64,000 nt of DNA from Halocaridina rubra (taxonomy: Eukaryota > Arthropoda > Malacostraca > Decapoda > Atyidae): NCBI GenBank assembly GCA_037179515.1, contig JAXCGZ010009472.1, positions 119,501 to 183,500 on the forward strand. Reading direction: 5' to 3'. The translations under genes were made by a program, and so were the position numbers. Shown here piece by piece: positions 11,528 through 21,098 of the stretch. The notes under the pieces are model-generated. The model was not told the DNA's origin, did not search any database, and worked only from the letters and a program-made list of their open reading frames with translations. The stretch's first letter is position 1. Each line of letters opens with the position of its first letter.

Positions 11528-12607
11528 ATGAAGCCATCTCTGTCCCAAACCTCTCCCACCCATGGGTCGGGAGAAGGGGTAGTCATCAGAGGACTTAAAC
11601 AGAGAATCAAGAAGTTAGAGGAAATGGTTACAAGCCTTGATGATAAAATTCGGAATATGGATGGAGAAATGAAAGAGAATGAAACACTCAGAGAACAAAT
11701 AAGATCTTTGGAGGAAGCAAATAAAGCACAAGGGCAGGAGAGAAAGGAACTAGAAAAAAGAATAAAGAAGCTGGAAGGGGAAAAGAGTCAACTAGAATCT
11801 AGAATTTCTAAACAAGAAGATAAAAACAAACAGCTAAATGACAACCTAAAGGAATTAGATGTTAGTTCACTGCTCTCTTCTGAGAGAGACGAGATTGCTG
11901 CTTGGAATGTTCAGATTAAGGAAAACATTGAACAGTTCAGAAAAGAGTTCCAGGAGCTGAATATGGAAAATGATGCCATGAAAACGTCCTTTGCTGATGC
12001 ACTAAAGGGGAATGTGGCAGTAAAAGAGGCTGTAAAGGTGGTGGCACTGGAAAACATACAAACAGTTGACTATAAAGAGACAGTAATCGAAAAAATGAAA
12101 GACGTTGTGATGGAAAGGGCAAACCCACTCATCAGACAGGCACTTGATAAGGAGAAGACAGTGGTAATCTCAGGCATAAGTGAATCCCAGGAGCCAACAT
12201 GGCAGGGGAGACTTGAAGAAAATAAAGCTAACGTTGTAGACCTGATAAGAAAGCTTGGAGTAGTATGTGGTCCTGAGGATATTGTAAACATACACCAACT
12301 AGGTAAATATTCGAGGGAAGGAAAGCCGAGACCAACAAAAGTAACCTTTGAGAGAGGGGAGACATGTAGGGAAATATTGTTGAGAAAAAAAAGTCTAAAA
12401 GACCTTCAAAAATGCAAAGAAGTGTTCATTAGACGATACAGAACACAGGAAGAGATGGGAAAGATCAAAAACTTGTTGCAAGAGGCAAGAAGGTTAAATG
12501 ATGAAAGAAATGAAGAAGAGAAGAAAAATTTTCGTTACAGAATACTTCCAGACAAAGGGGAGATAAAGAAGATAATGACAGAAGATCAGGGGATGGGGCC
12601 TCATTAA
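11528..12607 (+). CDS. LINE ORF1 protein, coiled coil plus RRM-like region (copy B)
   Basis: A 359-residue nucleic-acid-binding ORF1 protein, expected to coat LINE RNA and form trimers or higher complexes in the cytoplasm. Residues ~20-150 are rich in E, K, L and Q with heptad-like spacing (RIKKLEEMVTSLDDKI, EKRIKKLEGEKSQLES) and form a probable coiled coil. Residues ~195-320 (KTVVISGI, then DIVNIHQLGKY, PRPTKVTFE, VFIRRYRTQEE) match the RRM-like C-terminal half of LINE ORF1 proteins. No zinc knuckle is seen. The start ATG at 11528 follows a pyrimidine-rich leader and is conserved in copy E at 25869. The stop TAA at 12605-12607 lies inside the ORF2 reading frame. Confidence 0.85.
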   Translation: MKPSLSQTSPTHGSGEGVVIRGLKQRIKKLEEMVTSLDDKIRNMDGEMKENETLREQIRSLEEANKAQGQERKELEKRIKKLEGEKSQLESRISKQEDKNKQLNDNLKELDVSSLLSSERDEIAAWNVQIKENIEQFRKEFQELNMENDAMKTSFADALKGNVAVKEAVKVVALENIQTVDYKETVIEKMKDVVMERANPLIRQALDKEKTVVISGISESQEPTWQGRLEENKANVVDLIRKLGVVCGPEDIVNIHQLGKYSREGKPRPTKVTFERGETCREILLRKKSLKDLQKCKEVFIRRYRTQEEMGKIKNLLQEARRLNDERNEEEKKNFRYRILPDKGEIKKIMTEDQGMGPH

Positions 12608-15432
12608 GATTGTTATACACAAATGCTGATGGATTAGCTGGTAAGGCAGTAGAATTAAAAGATAGGATTCACAACAGTAAGGCAGATATAGTAGCAATTA
12701 CAGAGACTAAGTTGAGTGAGGACATAAACAGTGTCACAGTTTTTCCTAAGGGCTTCAGAATACTAAGGGTCGAAAGATCTGAGAGGACTGGTGGAGGGAT
12801 AGCACTGCTCATAAGTGAGAGGATTCAAGTTGAAGAAATAAACTTGGCTATAGAAAGTGAGTTCAGGGAATTTCTTGTTGCTCGCATAAATACTGGGTCA
12901 GAGAGCATTATAATAACTGTTATATACAACCCACCAAGGAACCAAAATAGGCTTGAAATTTATGAGGAAAGTCATATAGGTACGATTGAAGTCATAAACT
13001 CAGTTGTTAACATGGCGCGGGAGAAAAAATGTAGGATTTTGATTATGGGAGACTTTAATCATAAAGAGATAGATTGGATAAATCTTGACCCACACAGTGG
13101 TGAGGACTCATTTGGGGCAAGATTCCTAGATTGCGTACAAGGGAATTTCCTACACCAACATGTAATGGAACCAACAAGAGCCAGGGGTGGGGATGAGCCA
13201 TCACTACTTGATCTGGTGTTCACAGATAATGTGTTGGATATTGAAAATATTGAGTATGAACCACCAATTGGAAAGAGTGACCACTGTGTGTTGTTGATGG
13301 AGTATATCATTGAAGACATTCTTCCTGAGAGTAGAGGCACTGAGGACATGAGGAGGAACTATCCGAAAGGAGATTACATCAAAATGAATGAGCTTTTTGC
13401 AGTTATTGACTGGAGAACCTTATTTTACAACAAATCTGTACAAGAAATGTATGACATCTTTTGTGAGAAATATGGGAAGATAGTAGATTGCTGCATACCT
13501 GTCACCAAAGTAGGTGTAATTCATGCCAGAGAGAAATGGTTCGATAATGGGTGTAAAAGAGCTAAGGAGTGGAGAGACAAATGCTGGAAAAGGTATAGGA
13601 GGAGAAAAAACATAAATGCCTGGCAAACCTACAAAAGAGCAAGAAATGACTACCTAAGTAAAAGGAGAGAGGCAGAGAGAGATTATGAGAGGGACATCAC
13701 CAGGAAGGCTAAAGAAAATCCCAAGCTTTTCCACAGCTTTATCAGAGGAAAACTGAAGGTAAAAGAACAGGTTTTAAGGCTAAAGAGAGCGGATGGAAGC
13801 ATCACTGAGACGGACGAAGAGATCTGCAAAGAATTGAACAAGGAGTTTCAGTCAGTATTTACAGTAGAAAATACCCCACCCCCTCAGATTGCAGTGATAG
13901 AAGCTCAAGGGCCGGTACTAGAGAACATCAACCTTACAGCCACAGAGGTATGCAAAGCGCTGATGGATTTAGATGTTCATAAAGCTACAGGTCCTGATGA
14001 CATATCCCCTCATGTGCTTAAAAAATGCGCAAACACAATATCAGTGGCACTAAGTATCATATTTAAGGAGTCACTGGAGTCGGGGGAGATTCCAAGATGC
14101 TGGAAACAATCAAATGTGATACCTATCTTCAAAAAGGGAAGGAGGGATACGGCTCTGAACTATAGACCAGTTTCCTTGACCAGCATAGTTTGCAAACTTA
14201 TGGAGAAACTACTAAGGAAACATATCTCTCTTCACTTGGAATCCTTCAACTTTTTGTCAGTGAGGCAACATGGCTTCAGAGAAGGAAGATCAACAGTAAC
14301 AAACTTATTAGAATTTTATGATGAGGTAAGCCAAATCTTACAGGAAAGAGAGGGCCGGGCAGATTGCATATTCCTAGACTTCCAGAAAGCGTTTGACACT
14401 GTTCCACATGGGAGACTTATTAGGAAGCTGCAATCAATGGCTAGAATAGGTGGAAATGTCTTGGAATGGATAAAAACTTACTTAGAAGGAAGGGAACAGA
14501 GGGTTAGAGTAAGACACTCAGTGTCTGAATGGAGAAGAGTTAGTAGTGGAGTTCCACAGGGTTCAGTTTTAGGGCCACTTTTGTTCCTTGTATATGTAAA
14601 TGACCTACCAGAGTCTGTAAATTCATTCATGAATATGTTTGCAGATGATGCAAAGATTGTGAAGAAAGTAAAAAACGAGAACAATGGTAGAGAACTTCAG
14701 GAGGATCTAAATAATCTGCATGAGTGGTCAGAAAAGTGGCTAATGAAATTCAATACCTCAAAATGTAAGGTAATGAGAATGGGTACAAGTGCAAGAAGGC
14801 CCAAGCTTGACTACTCGGTGGCTGGAGTGCAGCTTCGGGAGACAGAAAATGAGAGAGATCTAGGAGTAAACATACTGGCAGACTTGTCTCCAGAAATACA
14901 TATAAGTGGCGTAGTAAGGGCAGCATATGCATTCTTATCAAACGTAAGGGTAGCCTTCAGGCACATGGACAAGGAAATGTTCAGAAATATTTATGTAACC
15001 TATGTGAGGCCAAAACTCGAATATGCAGCCCCCTTTTGGAATCCGCACTTGAAAAAGCACATAGCTAAGCTTGAAAAAGTTCAAAGACATGCCACGAAAC
15101 TGGTGCCAGAAATACGCAATCTCGGTTATGATGAGAGGCTGAGGGAATTAGACTTGCCATCACTCGAAGCTAGAAGAGTAAGGGGGGATATGGTGACAGT
15201 CTTTAAATTCCTTCATGGTTATGATAGAGTGGATAGGGATCGATATTTCGATATGGCTGGCTCTAGAACTAGAGGTCATAGTTTGAAGCTTCGGAAGAAA
15301 ACTTGTTTGCAGGATGTAAGGAAATACTTTTTCAGTGTAAGAGTAGTTGATAATTGGAATTCGCTAAGCGAGGAGGTAGTTAATGCTATCTCAATCCATA
15401 GTTTTAAGGACAGGTATGATAAGTATCACTAA
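12514..15432 (+). CDS. LINE ORF2 polyprotein, endonuclease plus reverse transcriptase (copy B)
   Basis: ORF2 nicks target DNA and copies the LINE RNA from the nick. Counting from the TTG at 12610 (residue 1), the apurinic-type endonuclease has TETKL (31-35), GDFN (147-150), SLLDLVFTD (198-206) and SDH (223-225). The reverse transcriptase has FLDFQKAFD (588-596), GVPQGSVLGP (from 647) and FADD (677-680). The C-terminal region RPKLEYAAPFWNPH and LEARRVRGDM is typical of CR1/L2-group LINEs. The first in-frame ATG is residue 135, inside the endonuclease. Upstream of 12610 the frame stays open to 12514 and encodes GASLRLLYTNADGL, where SLRLLYTN is the expected first beta strand, so translation probably enters from ORF1. 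All catalytic motifs are intact. Confidence 0.9.
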   Translation, partial: RREEKFSLQNTSRQRGDKEDNDRRSGDGASLRLLYTNADGLAGKAVELKDRIHNSKADIVAITETKLSEDINSVTVFPKGFRILRVERSERTGGGIALLISERIQVEEINLAIESEFREFLVARINTGSESIIITVIYNPPRNQNRLEIYEESHIGTIEVINSVVNMAREKKCRILIMGDFNHKEIDWINLDPHSGEDSFGARFLDCVQGNFLHQHVMEPTRARGGDEPSLLDLVFTDNVLDIENIEYEPPIGKSDHCVLLMEYIIEDILPESRGTEDMRRNYPKGDYIKMNELFAVIDWRTLFYNKSVQEMYDIFCEKYGKIVDCCIPVTKVGVIHAREKWFDNGCKRAKEWRDKCWKRYRRRKNINAWQTYKRARNDYLSKRREAERDYERDITRKAKENPKLFHSFIRGKLKVKEQVLRLKRADGSITETDEEICKELNKEFQSVFTVENTPPPQIAVIEAQGPVLENINLTATEVCKALMDLDVHKATGPDDISPHVLKKCANTISVALSIIFKESLESGEIPRCWKQSNVIPIFKKGRRDTALNYRPVSLTSIVCKLMEKLLRKHISLHLESFNFLSVRQHGFREGRSTVTNLLEFYDEVSQILQEREGRADCIFLDFQKAFDTVPHGRLIRKLQSMARIGGNVLEWIKTYLEGREQRVRVRHSVSEWRRVSSGVPQGSVLGPLLFLVYVNDLPESVNSFMNMFADDAKIVKKVKNENNGRELQEDLNNLHEWSEKWLMKFNTSKCKVMRMGTSARRPKLDYSVAGVQLRETENERDLGVNILADLSPEIHISGVVRAAYAFLSNVRVAFRHMDKEMFRNIYVTYVRPKLEYAAPFWNPHLKKHIAKLEKVQRHATKLVPEIRNLGYDERLRELDLPSLEARRVRGDMVTVFKFLHGYDRVDRDRYFDMAGSRTRGHSLKLRKKTCLQDVRKYFFSVRVVDNWNSLSEEVVNAISIHSFKDRYDKYH
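12526..12532 (+). promoter_or_regulatory. Candidate -1 frameshift heptamer between ORF1 and ORF2
   Basis: In the ORF1 frame the text reads AAG AAA AAT TTT, giving the heptamer A AAT TTT, which fits the X XXY YYZ pattern of -1 slippage. ORF2 lies in the -1 frame and is open across this position from 12514. Copy E keeps the heptamer. This is a proposal; downstream RNA structure was not evaluated. Confidence 0.4.
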
Positions 15433-15539
15433 GTCTAAAAATGGAACCGATCAGGAGACGGGAAGATACGAGCTTTGGGCTCTTTCCCGTAAACACAATT
15501 AGGTAATCACAATTAGGTAATCACACACACACACACACA

Positions 15540-17642
15540 CCTTATTTTACAACAAATCTGTACAAGAAATGTATGACATCTTTTGTGAGAAATATGGGAA
15601 GATAGTAGATTGCTGCATACCTGTCACCAAAGTAGGTGTAATTCATGCCAGAGAGAAATGGTTCGATAATGGGTGTAAAAGAGCTAAGGAGTGGAGAGAC
15701 AAATGCTGGAAAAGGTATAGGAGGAGAAAAAACATAAATGCCTGGCAAACCTACAAAAGAGCAAGAAATGACTACCTAAGTAAAAGGAGAGAGGCAGAGA
15801 AAGATTATGAGAGGGACATCACCAGGAAGGCTAAAGAAAATCCCAAGCTTTTCCACAGCTTTATCAGAGGAAAACTGAAGGTAAAAGAACAGGTTTTAAG
15901 GCTAAAGAGAGCGGATGGAAGCATCACTGAGACGGACGAAGAGATCTGCAAAGAATTGAACAAGGAGTTTCAGTCAGTATTTACAGTAGAAAATACCCCA
16001 CCCCCTCAGATTGCAGTGATAGAAGCTCAAGGGCCGGTATTAGAGAACATCAACCTTACAGCCACAGAGGTATGCAAAGCGCTGATGGATTTAGATGTTC
16101 ATAAAGCTACAGGTCCTGATGACATATCCCCTCATGTGCTTAAAAAATGCGCAAACACAATATCAGTGGCACTAAGTATCATATTTAAGGAGTCATTGGA
16201 GTCGGGGGAGATTCCAAGATGCTGGAAACAAGCAAATGTGATACCTATCTTCAAAAAGGGAAGGAGGGATACGGCTCTGAACTATAGACCAGTTTCCTTG
16301 ACCAGCATAGTTTGCAAACTTATGGAGAAACTACTAAGGAAACATATCTCTCTTCACTTGGAATCCTTCAACTTTTTGTCAGTGAGGCAACATGGCTTCA
16401 GAGAAGGAAGATCAACAGTAACAAACTTATTAGAATTTTATGATGAGGTAAGCCAAATCTTACAGGAAAGAGAGGGCTGGGCAGATTGCATATTCCTAGA
16501 CTTCCAGAAAGCGTTTGACACTGTTCCACATGGGAGACTTATTAGGAAGCTGCAATCAATGGCTAGAATAGGTGGAAATGTCTTGGAATGGATAAAAACT
16601 TACTTAGAAGGAAGGGAACAGAGGGTTAGAGTAAGACACTCAGTGTCTGAATGGAGAAGAGTTAGTAGTGGAGTTCCACAGGGTTCAGTTTTAGGGCCAC
16701 TTTTGTTCCTTGTATATGTAAATGACCTACCAGAGTCTGTAAATTCATTCATGAATATGTTTGCAGATGATGCAAAGATTGTGAAGAAAGTAAAAAACGA
16801 GAACAATGGTAGAGAACTTCAGGAGGATCTAAATAATCTGCATGAGTGGTCAGAAAAGTGGCTAATGAAATTCAATACCTCAAAATGTAAGGTAATGAGA
16901 ATGGGTACAAGTGCAAGAAGGCCCAAGCTTGACTACTCGGTGGCTGGAGTACAACTTCAGGAGACAGAAAATGAGAGAGATCTAGGAGTAAACATATTGG
17001 CAGATTTGTCTCCAGAAATACATATAAATGGCGTAGTAAGGGCAGCATATGCATTCTTATCAAATGTAAGGGTAGCCTTCAGGCACATGGACAAGGAAAT
17101 GTTCAGAAATATTTATGTAACCTATGTGAGGCCAAAACTCGAATATGCAGCCCCCTTTTGGAATCCGCACTTGAAAAAGCACATAGCTAAGCTTGAAAAA
17201 GTTCAAAGACATGCCACGAAACTGGTGCCAGAAATACGCAATCTCGGTTATGATGAGAGGCTGAGGGAATTAGACTTGCCATCACTCGAAGCTAGAAGAG
17301 TAAGGGGGGATATGGTGACAGTCTTTAAATTCCTTCATGGTTATGATAGAGTGGATAGGGATCGATATTTCGATATGGCTGGCTCTAGAACTAGAGGTCA
17401 TAGTTTGAAGCTTCGGAAGAAAACTTGTTTGCAGGATGTAAGGAAATACTTTTTCAGTGTAAGAGTAGTTGATAATTGGAATTCGGTAAGCGAGGAGGTA
17501 GTTAATGCTACCTCAATCCATAGTTTTAAGGACAGGTATGATAAGTATCACTAAGTCTAAAAATGGAACCGATCAGGAGACGGGAAGATACGAGCTTTGG
17601 GCTCTTTCCCGTAAACACAATTAGGTAATCACAATTAGGTAA

Positions 17643-17680
<38 letters not shown>
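15540..17680 (+). mobile_element. CR1-like LINE copy C, 5'-truncated, head to tail with B
   Basis: It begins at CCTTATTTTACAACAAATC directly after the (CA)n of copy B and ends with the same two ACAATTAGGTAATC units and a longer (CA)n (17644-17680). It shares diagnostic residues with copy B (NLGYDERL, KKTCLQDV), so B and C are close relatives. Confidence 0.92.
15569..17554 (+). CDS. LINE ORF2 fragment, RT and C-terminal region (copy C)
   Basis: The 661-residue open frame covers the linker, reverse transcriptase (FLDFQKAFD, GVPQGSVLGP, FADD) and C-terminal region. The ATG at 15569 is internal to ORF2 (MYDIFCEKYG); the endonuclease domain is missing because of 5' truncation. It differs from copy B by only a handful of residues (for example WKQAN versus WKQSN, EGWAD versus EGRAD). 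The RT site is intact, but without endonuclease or ORF1 it cannot retrotranspose by itself. Confidence 0.88.
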   Translation: MYDIFCEKYGKIVDCCIPVTKVGVIHAREKWFDNGCKRAKEWRDKCWKRYRRRKNINAWQTYKRARNDYLSKRREAEKDYERDITRKAKENPKLFHSFIRGKLKVKEQVLRLKRADGSITETDEEICKELNKEFQSVFTVENTPPPQIAVIEAQGPVLENINLTATEVCKALMDLDVHKATGPDDISPHVLKKCANTISVALSIIFKESLESGEIPRCWKQANVIPIFKKGRRDTALNYRPVSLTSIVCKLMEKLLRKHISLHLESFNFLSVRQHGFREGRSTVTNLLEFYDEVSQILQEREGWADCIFLDFQKAFDTVPHGRLIRKLQSMARIGGNVLEWIKTYLEGREQRVRVRHSVSEWRRVSSGVPQGSVLGPLLFLVYVNDLPESVNSFMNMFADDAKIVKKVKNENNGRELQEDLNNLHEWSEKWLMKFNTSKCKVMRMGTSARRPKLDYSVAGVQLQETENERDLGVNILADLSPEIHINGVVRAAYAFLSNVRVAFRHMDKEMFRNIYVTYVRPKLEYAAPFWNPHLKKHIAKLEKVQRHATKLVPEIRNLGYDERLRELDLPSLEARRVRGDMVTVFKFLHGYDRVDRDRYFDMAGSRTRGHSLKLRKKTCLQDVRKYFFSVRVVDNWNSVSEEVVNATSIHSFKDRYDKYH

Positions 17681-17683
<3 letters not shown>

Positions 17684-19659
17684 TTGTTATTCACAAATGC
17701 TGATGGATTAGCTGGTAAGCCAGTAGAATTAATAGATAGGATTCACAACAATAAGGCAGATATAGCAGCAGTTCAGAGACTAAGTTGAGTGAGGACATAA
17801 ACAGTGTCACAGTTTTTCCTAAGGGCTTCAGAATATTAAGGGATGAAAGATCTGAGAGGACTGGTGGAGGGATAGCACTGCTCATAAGTGAAAGGATTCA
17901 GGTTGAAAAAATAAATTTGGCTATAGAAAGTGAGTTCAAGGAATTTCTTGTTGCTCACATTAATATTGGGTCAGAGAGCATTATAAAAACTGTTGCATAT
18001 CACCCACAAAGGAACCAACATAGGCTAGAAGTTTTTGAGGAAAGTCATATAGGTACTACTGAAGTCATAAACTCAGTTGTTAACATGGCACAGGAGAGAA
18101 AATGTAGGATTTTGATTATGGGAGATATTAATCATAAAGAGATAGAGTGGATAAATCTTGACCCACACAGTGGTGAGGACTCATTCGGGGCAAGATTCCT
18201 AGATTGCGTACAAGGGAATTTCCTACACCAACAAGCACTGGAACCAACGAGGGCCAGGAGTGGGGATGAGCCATCACTACTTATCTAGTATTCACAGATA
18301 AAGTGTTGGACATTGAAAAAATTGAGTATGAACCACCAATTGGAAAGAGAGACCACTGTGTGTTGTTGATGGGGTATATCATTGAAGATATTCTGCCTGA
18401 GAGTAGAGGCACTGAGGACATGAGGATGAACTATCCGAAAGGAGATTACATCAAAATGAATGAGCCTTTTACAGTTATTGACTGGAGGACCTTATTTTAT
18501 AACAAATTTGTACAAGAAATGTATAACATATTTTGTGAGAAATATGGGAAGATAGTAGCTTGCTGCATACCTGTCACCAAAGTAGCTGTACTTCATGCCA
18601 GAGAGAAATGGTTCGATAATGAATGTAAAAGAGCTAAGGAGTGGAGAGACAAATGCTGGAAAAGGCATAGGAGGAGAAAAAAACATAAATGCCTGACAAA
18701 CCTACAAAAGAGCAAGAAATGATTACCTAAGTAAAATAAGAGGCAAAGAGAAACTATGAAAGGGACATCACCAGGAAGGGTAAAGCAAATCCCAAGCTTT
18801 TCCACAGCTTTATCAGAGGAAAACTGAGGGTAAAAGGACAGGTTTTAAGGCTAAAGAGAGCGGATGGAAGCATCACTGAAATGAATGAAGAGATCTGCAA
18901 TGTATTGGACAAGGAGTTTCAGTCAGTATTTACAGTAGAAAATGCACCACCCCCTCAGACTGCAGAGATAGAAGCTCATGGGTTGATATTAGAGAATATC
19001 ATCCTTTCAGCCACAGAGAAATGCAAAGCGCTAGTGGAATTAGATGTCCATAAAGCTACAAGTCCTGATGATATATCCCCTCATGTACTTAAAAAATGCT
19101 CAAACTTAATATGAGTGGCACTAAGTATCATATTTAAAAAGTCACTGGAGTCAGGGGAGATTCATAGATGCTGGCAACAAGCGAATGTGATAGCTATCTT
19201 CAAAAAAGGAAGTGATATTGCTCTAAACTATAGATCAATTTCCTTGACCAGTATAGTTTGCAAAGTTATGGAGAAACTACCAAGTAAACAAATCCCTCTT
19301 CACTTGGAATCCTTCAACTTTTTGTCAGTGAGACAAAACGGTTTCATAGAAGGTAGATCAACAGTAGCAAACTTAATAGAATTTTATGATGAGATAAGTG
19401 AATCTTACAGGAAAGAGAAGGCTGGGCATATTGCATATTCCTAGACTTCCAGAAAACATTTGACACTGTCCCACACGGGAGACTTATTAAGAAGCTGCAA
19501 GCAATGGCTAGAATAGGTGGATTTGTCTTGGCATGGATAAAAACTTACTTAGAAGGAAGGGAACAGAGGGTTAGAGTAAGACACTCAGTGTCTGAATGGA
19601 GAAGAGTTAGTAGTGGAGTTCCACTGGGTTCAGTTTTAGGGCTACTTTTGTTCCTCGTA

Positions 19660-20686
19660 CACCTAGTTCTTGGTATTACGCGAAGATAGCTCTTAGAAGA
19701 GACAGGTGATGTGAAAATCACGTAAAGTAACGAGTCATTTTTCATAAAAAACAATGATAATGGGCATAGATACGTTTCACAACCATACATAAACACACTA
19801 TACCAAAGATATAAGATAAGTAAAACATATTTTATAAGTACATAACAAAGCAGAAAGACCTGTAGTTATTTATATTAACATGCAAATAGAGTAGAGTATA
19901 AAAGATATACAGATTTACTGTACAGTAAACAAATTAATGTACTCTATTATGCGGTGAACAACAGGCATACACTGGGACGTGCATGGTGGCAGTGAGCAAA
20001 AAGATGCAGGAGAACGAGCCTCTATCTGCAAACGTTTTTGCTCTAGCACCCATTTTCCCTGACGATATTAAATGGCAAGTTTGATTGCTGTTTACTCTTA
20101 ATGATTTTTTTCCATTCTCTCTATAATATTCAATCGCTTTAAACTGTAGAAGAGGAGGAGGATGCAGGAGAACGAACCTCAATCTGCAAACGTTTTGCCG
20201 CCTCCGTATCAGCTGATGCACTCTCGCACGCTATTTCCCTGACGATATTATATTGCAAGTTTGTTTGCTGTTTCTCCTTAATGCTTTTTTTCCATTCTCT
20301 TCATAATATCTGATTGCATTAAGTGGTAGAAGAGGACGAGGATGCGAGAGAACATACCTCTATCTGCAAACGTTTTGCCACCTCCGCATCAGCTGATGCG
20401 CGCTTGCACGCTTTTTTCCTGACGATATACAAATCTTAACACAAACACAGTTAGAACAAGTGATATATCCACGCAGTATGCTGGGTAAAGAGACACTGAA
20501 GCACATGGCAGCATGGCGGAAATGTGCCTCTGAGGCAGTCAATTATTTACTAAAATAATTTATTTTTTTTTTCGAATTTTTTTGCATGGGCATTATTCGT
20601 GTATTTCATATTTTTTTACTATTAATTTTTAGGGGCATTATTCCAATTTTGCGGATTACAAACACGCGTAAAAAGCGAACTAAGTG
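19660..20686. mobile_element. TA-target TIR element inside LINE copy D
   Basis: The left end CACCTAGTTCTTGGTATTAC and the reverse complement of the right end, CACTTAGTTCGCTTTTTACG, form the TIR. The flanking TA at 19658-19659 and 20687-20688 is the target duplication; removing the element restores the LINE text TCGTATATGTAAATGAC. It contains about 2.5 tandem units of ~160-180 bp (20000-20430) that share CTGCAAACGTTTT, CCTGACGATAT and TTTTTTTCCATTCTC. No transposase ORF is seen, so it is non-autonomous. A related element lies at 58338-59889. Confidence 0.88.
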
Positions 20687-21098
20687 TATATGTAAATGAC
20701 CTACCAGATCTGTAAATTCTTTCATAAATATGTTTGCAGATGATGCAAAGATTGTGAAGAAAGTTAGAAACGAGAACAATGGTAGAGAACTTCAGGAGGA
20801 TCTAAATAGTCTGCATGAGTGGACAGAAAAGTGGCTAATGAATTCAATACTTCAAAATGTAAGATAAAGAATGGGTACAAGTGCAAAAGGCCCAAGCTTG
20901 ACTACTCGGTGGCAGGAGTACAACTTCAAGAGACAGAAAATGAGAGAGATCTAGGAGTAAACATACTTGCAGATTTGTCTCCAGAAATGCATATAAATGG
21001 CATAGTAAAAGCATCATATACTTTCTTAGCAAATGAAAGGATAGCTTTCAGTCACATGGACAAGGAAATGTTCAACAATATTTATGTAACCTATGTGA

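Larger units (their letters stand above)
11383..15540 (+). mobile_element. CR1-like LINE copy B, two open ORFs
   Basis: This copy starts directly after a (CA)n run (11359-11382) and ends in two ACAATTAGGTAATC units that run into (CA)n. It has a short leader (11383-11527), ORF1 and ORF2, and a ~95-bp 3' UTR with GGAACCGATCAGGAGACGGG and GGGCTCTTTCCCGT. A longer leader at the related copy E suggests that copy B may lack a little of its 5' end. Because both ORFs are open and the catalytic motifs are present, it could be a source copy. The clade call (CR1/L2/Crack group) is by motif style and not by phylogeny. Confidence 0.9.

Noticed and set aside
14478..14941. Minus-strand ORFs recurring opposite the RT segments
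   Set aside because: They repeat in every LINE copy at the same place and mirror conserved RT codons.
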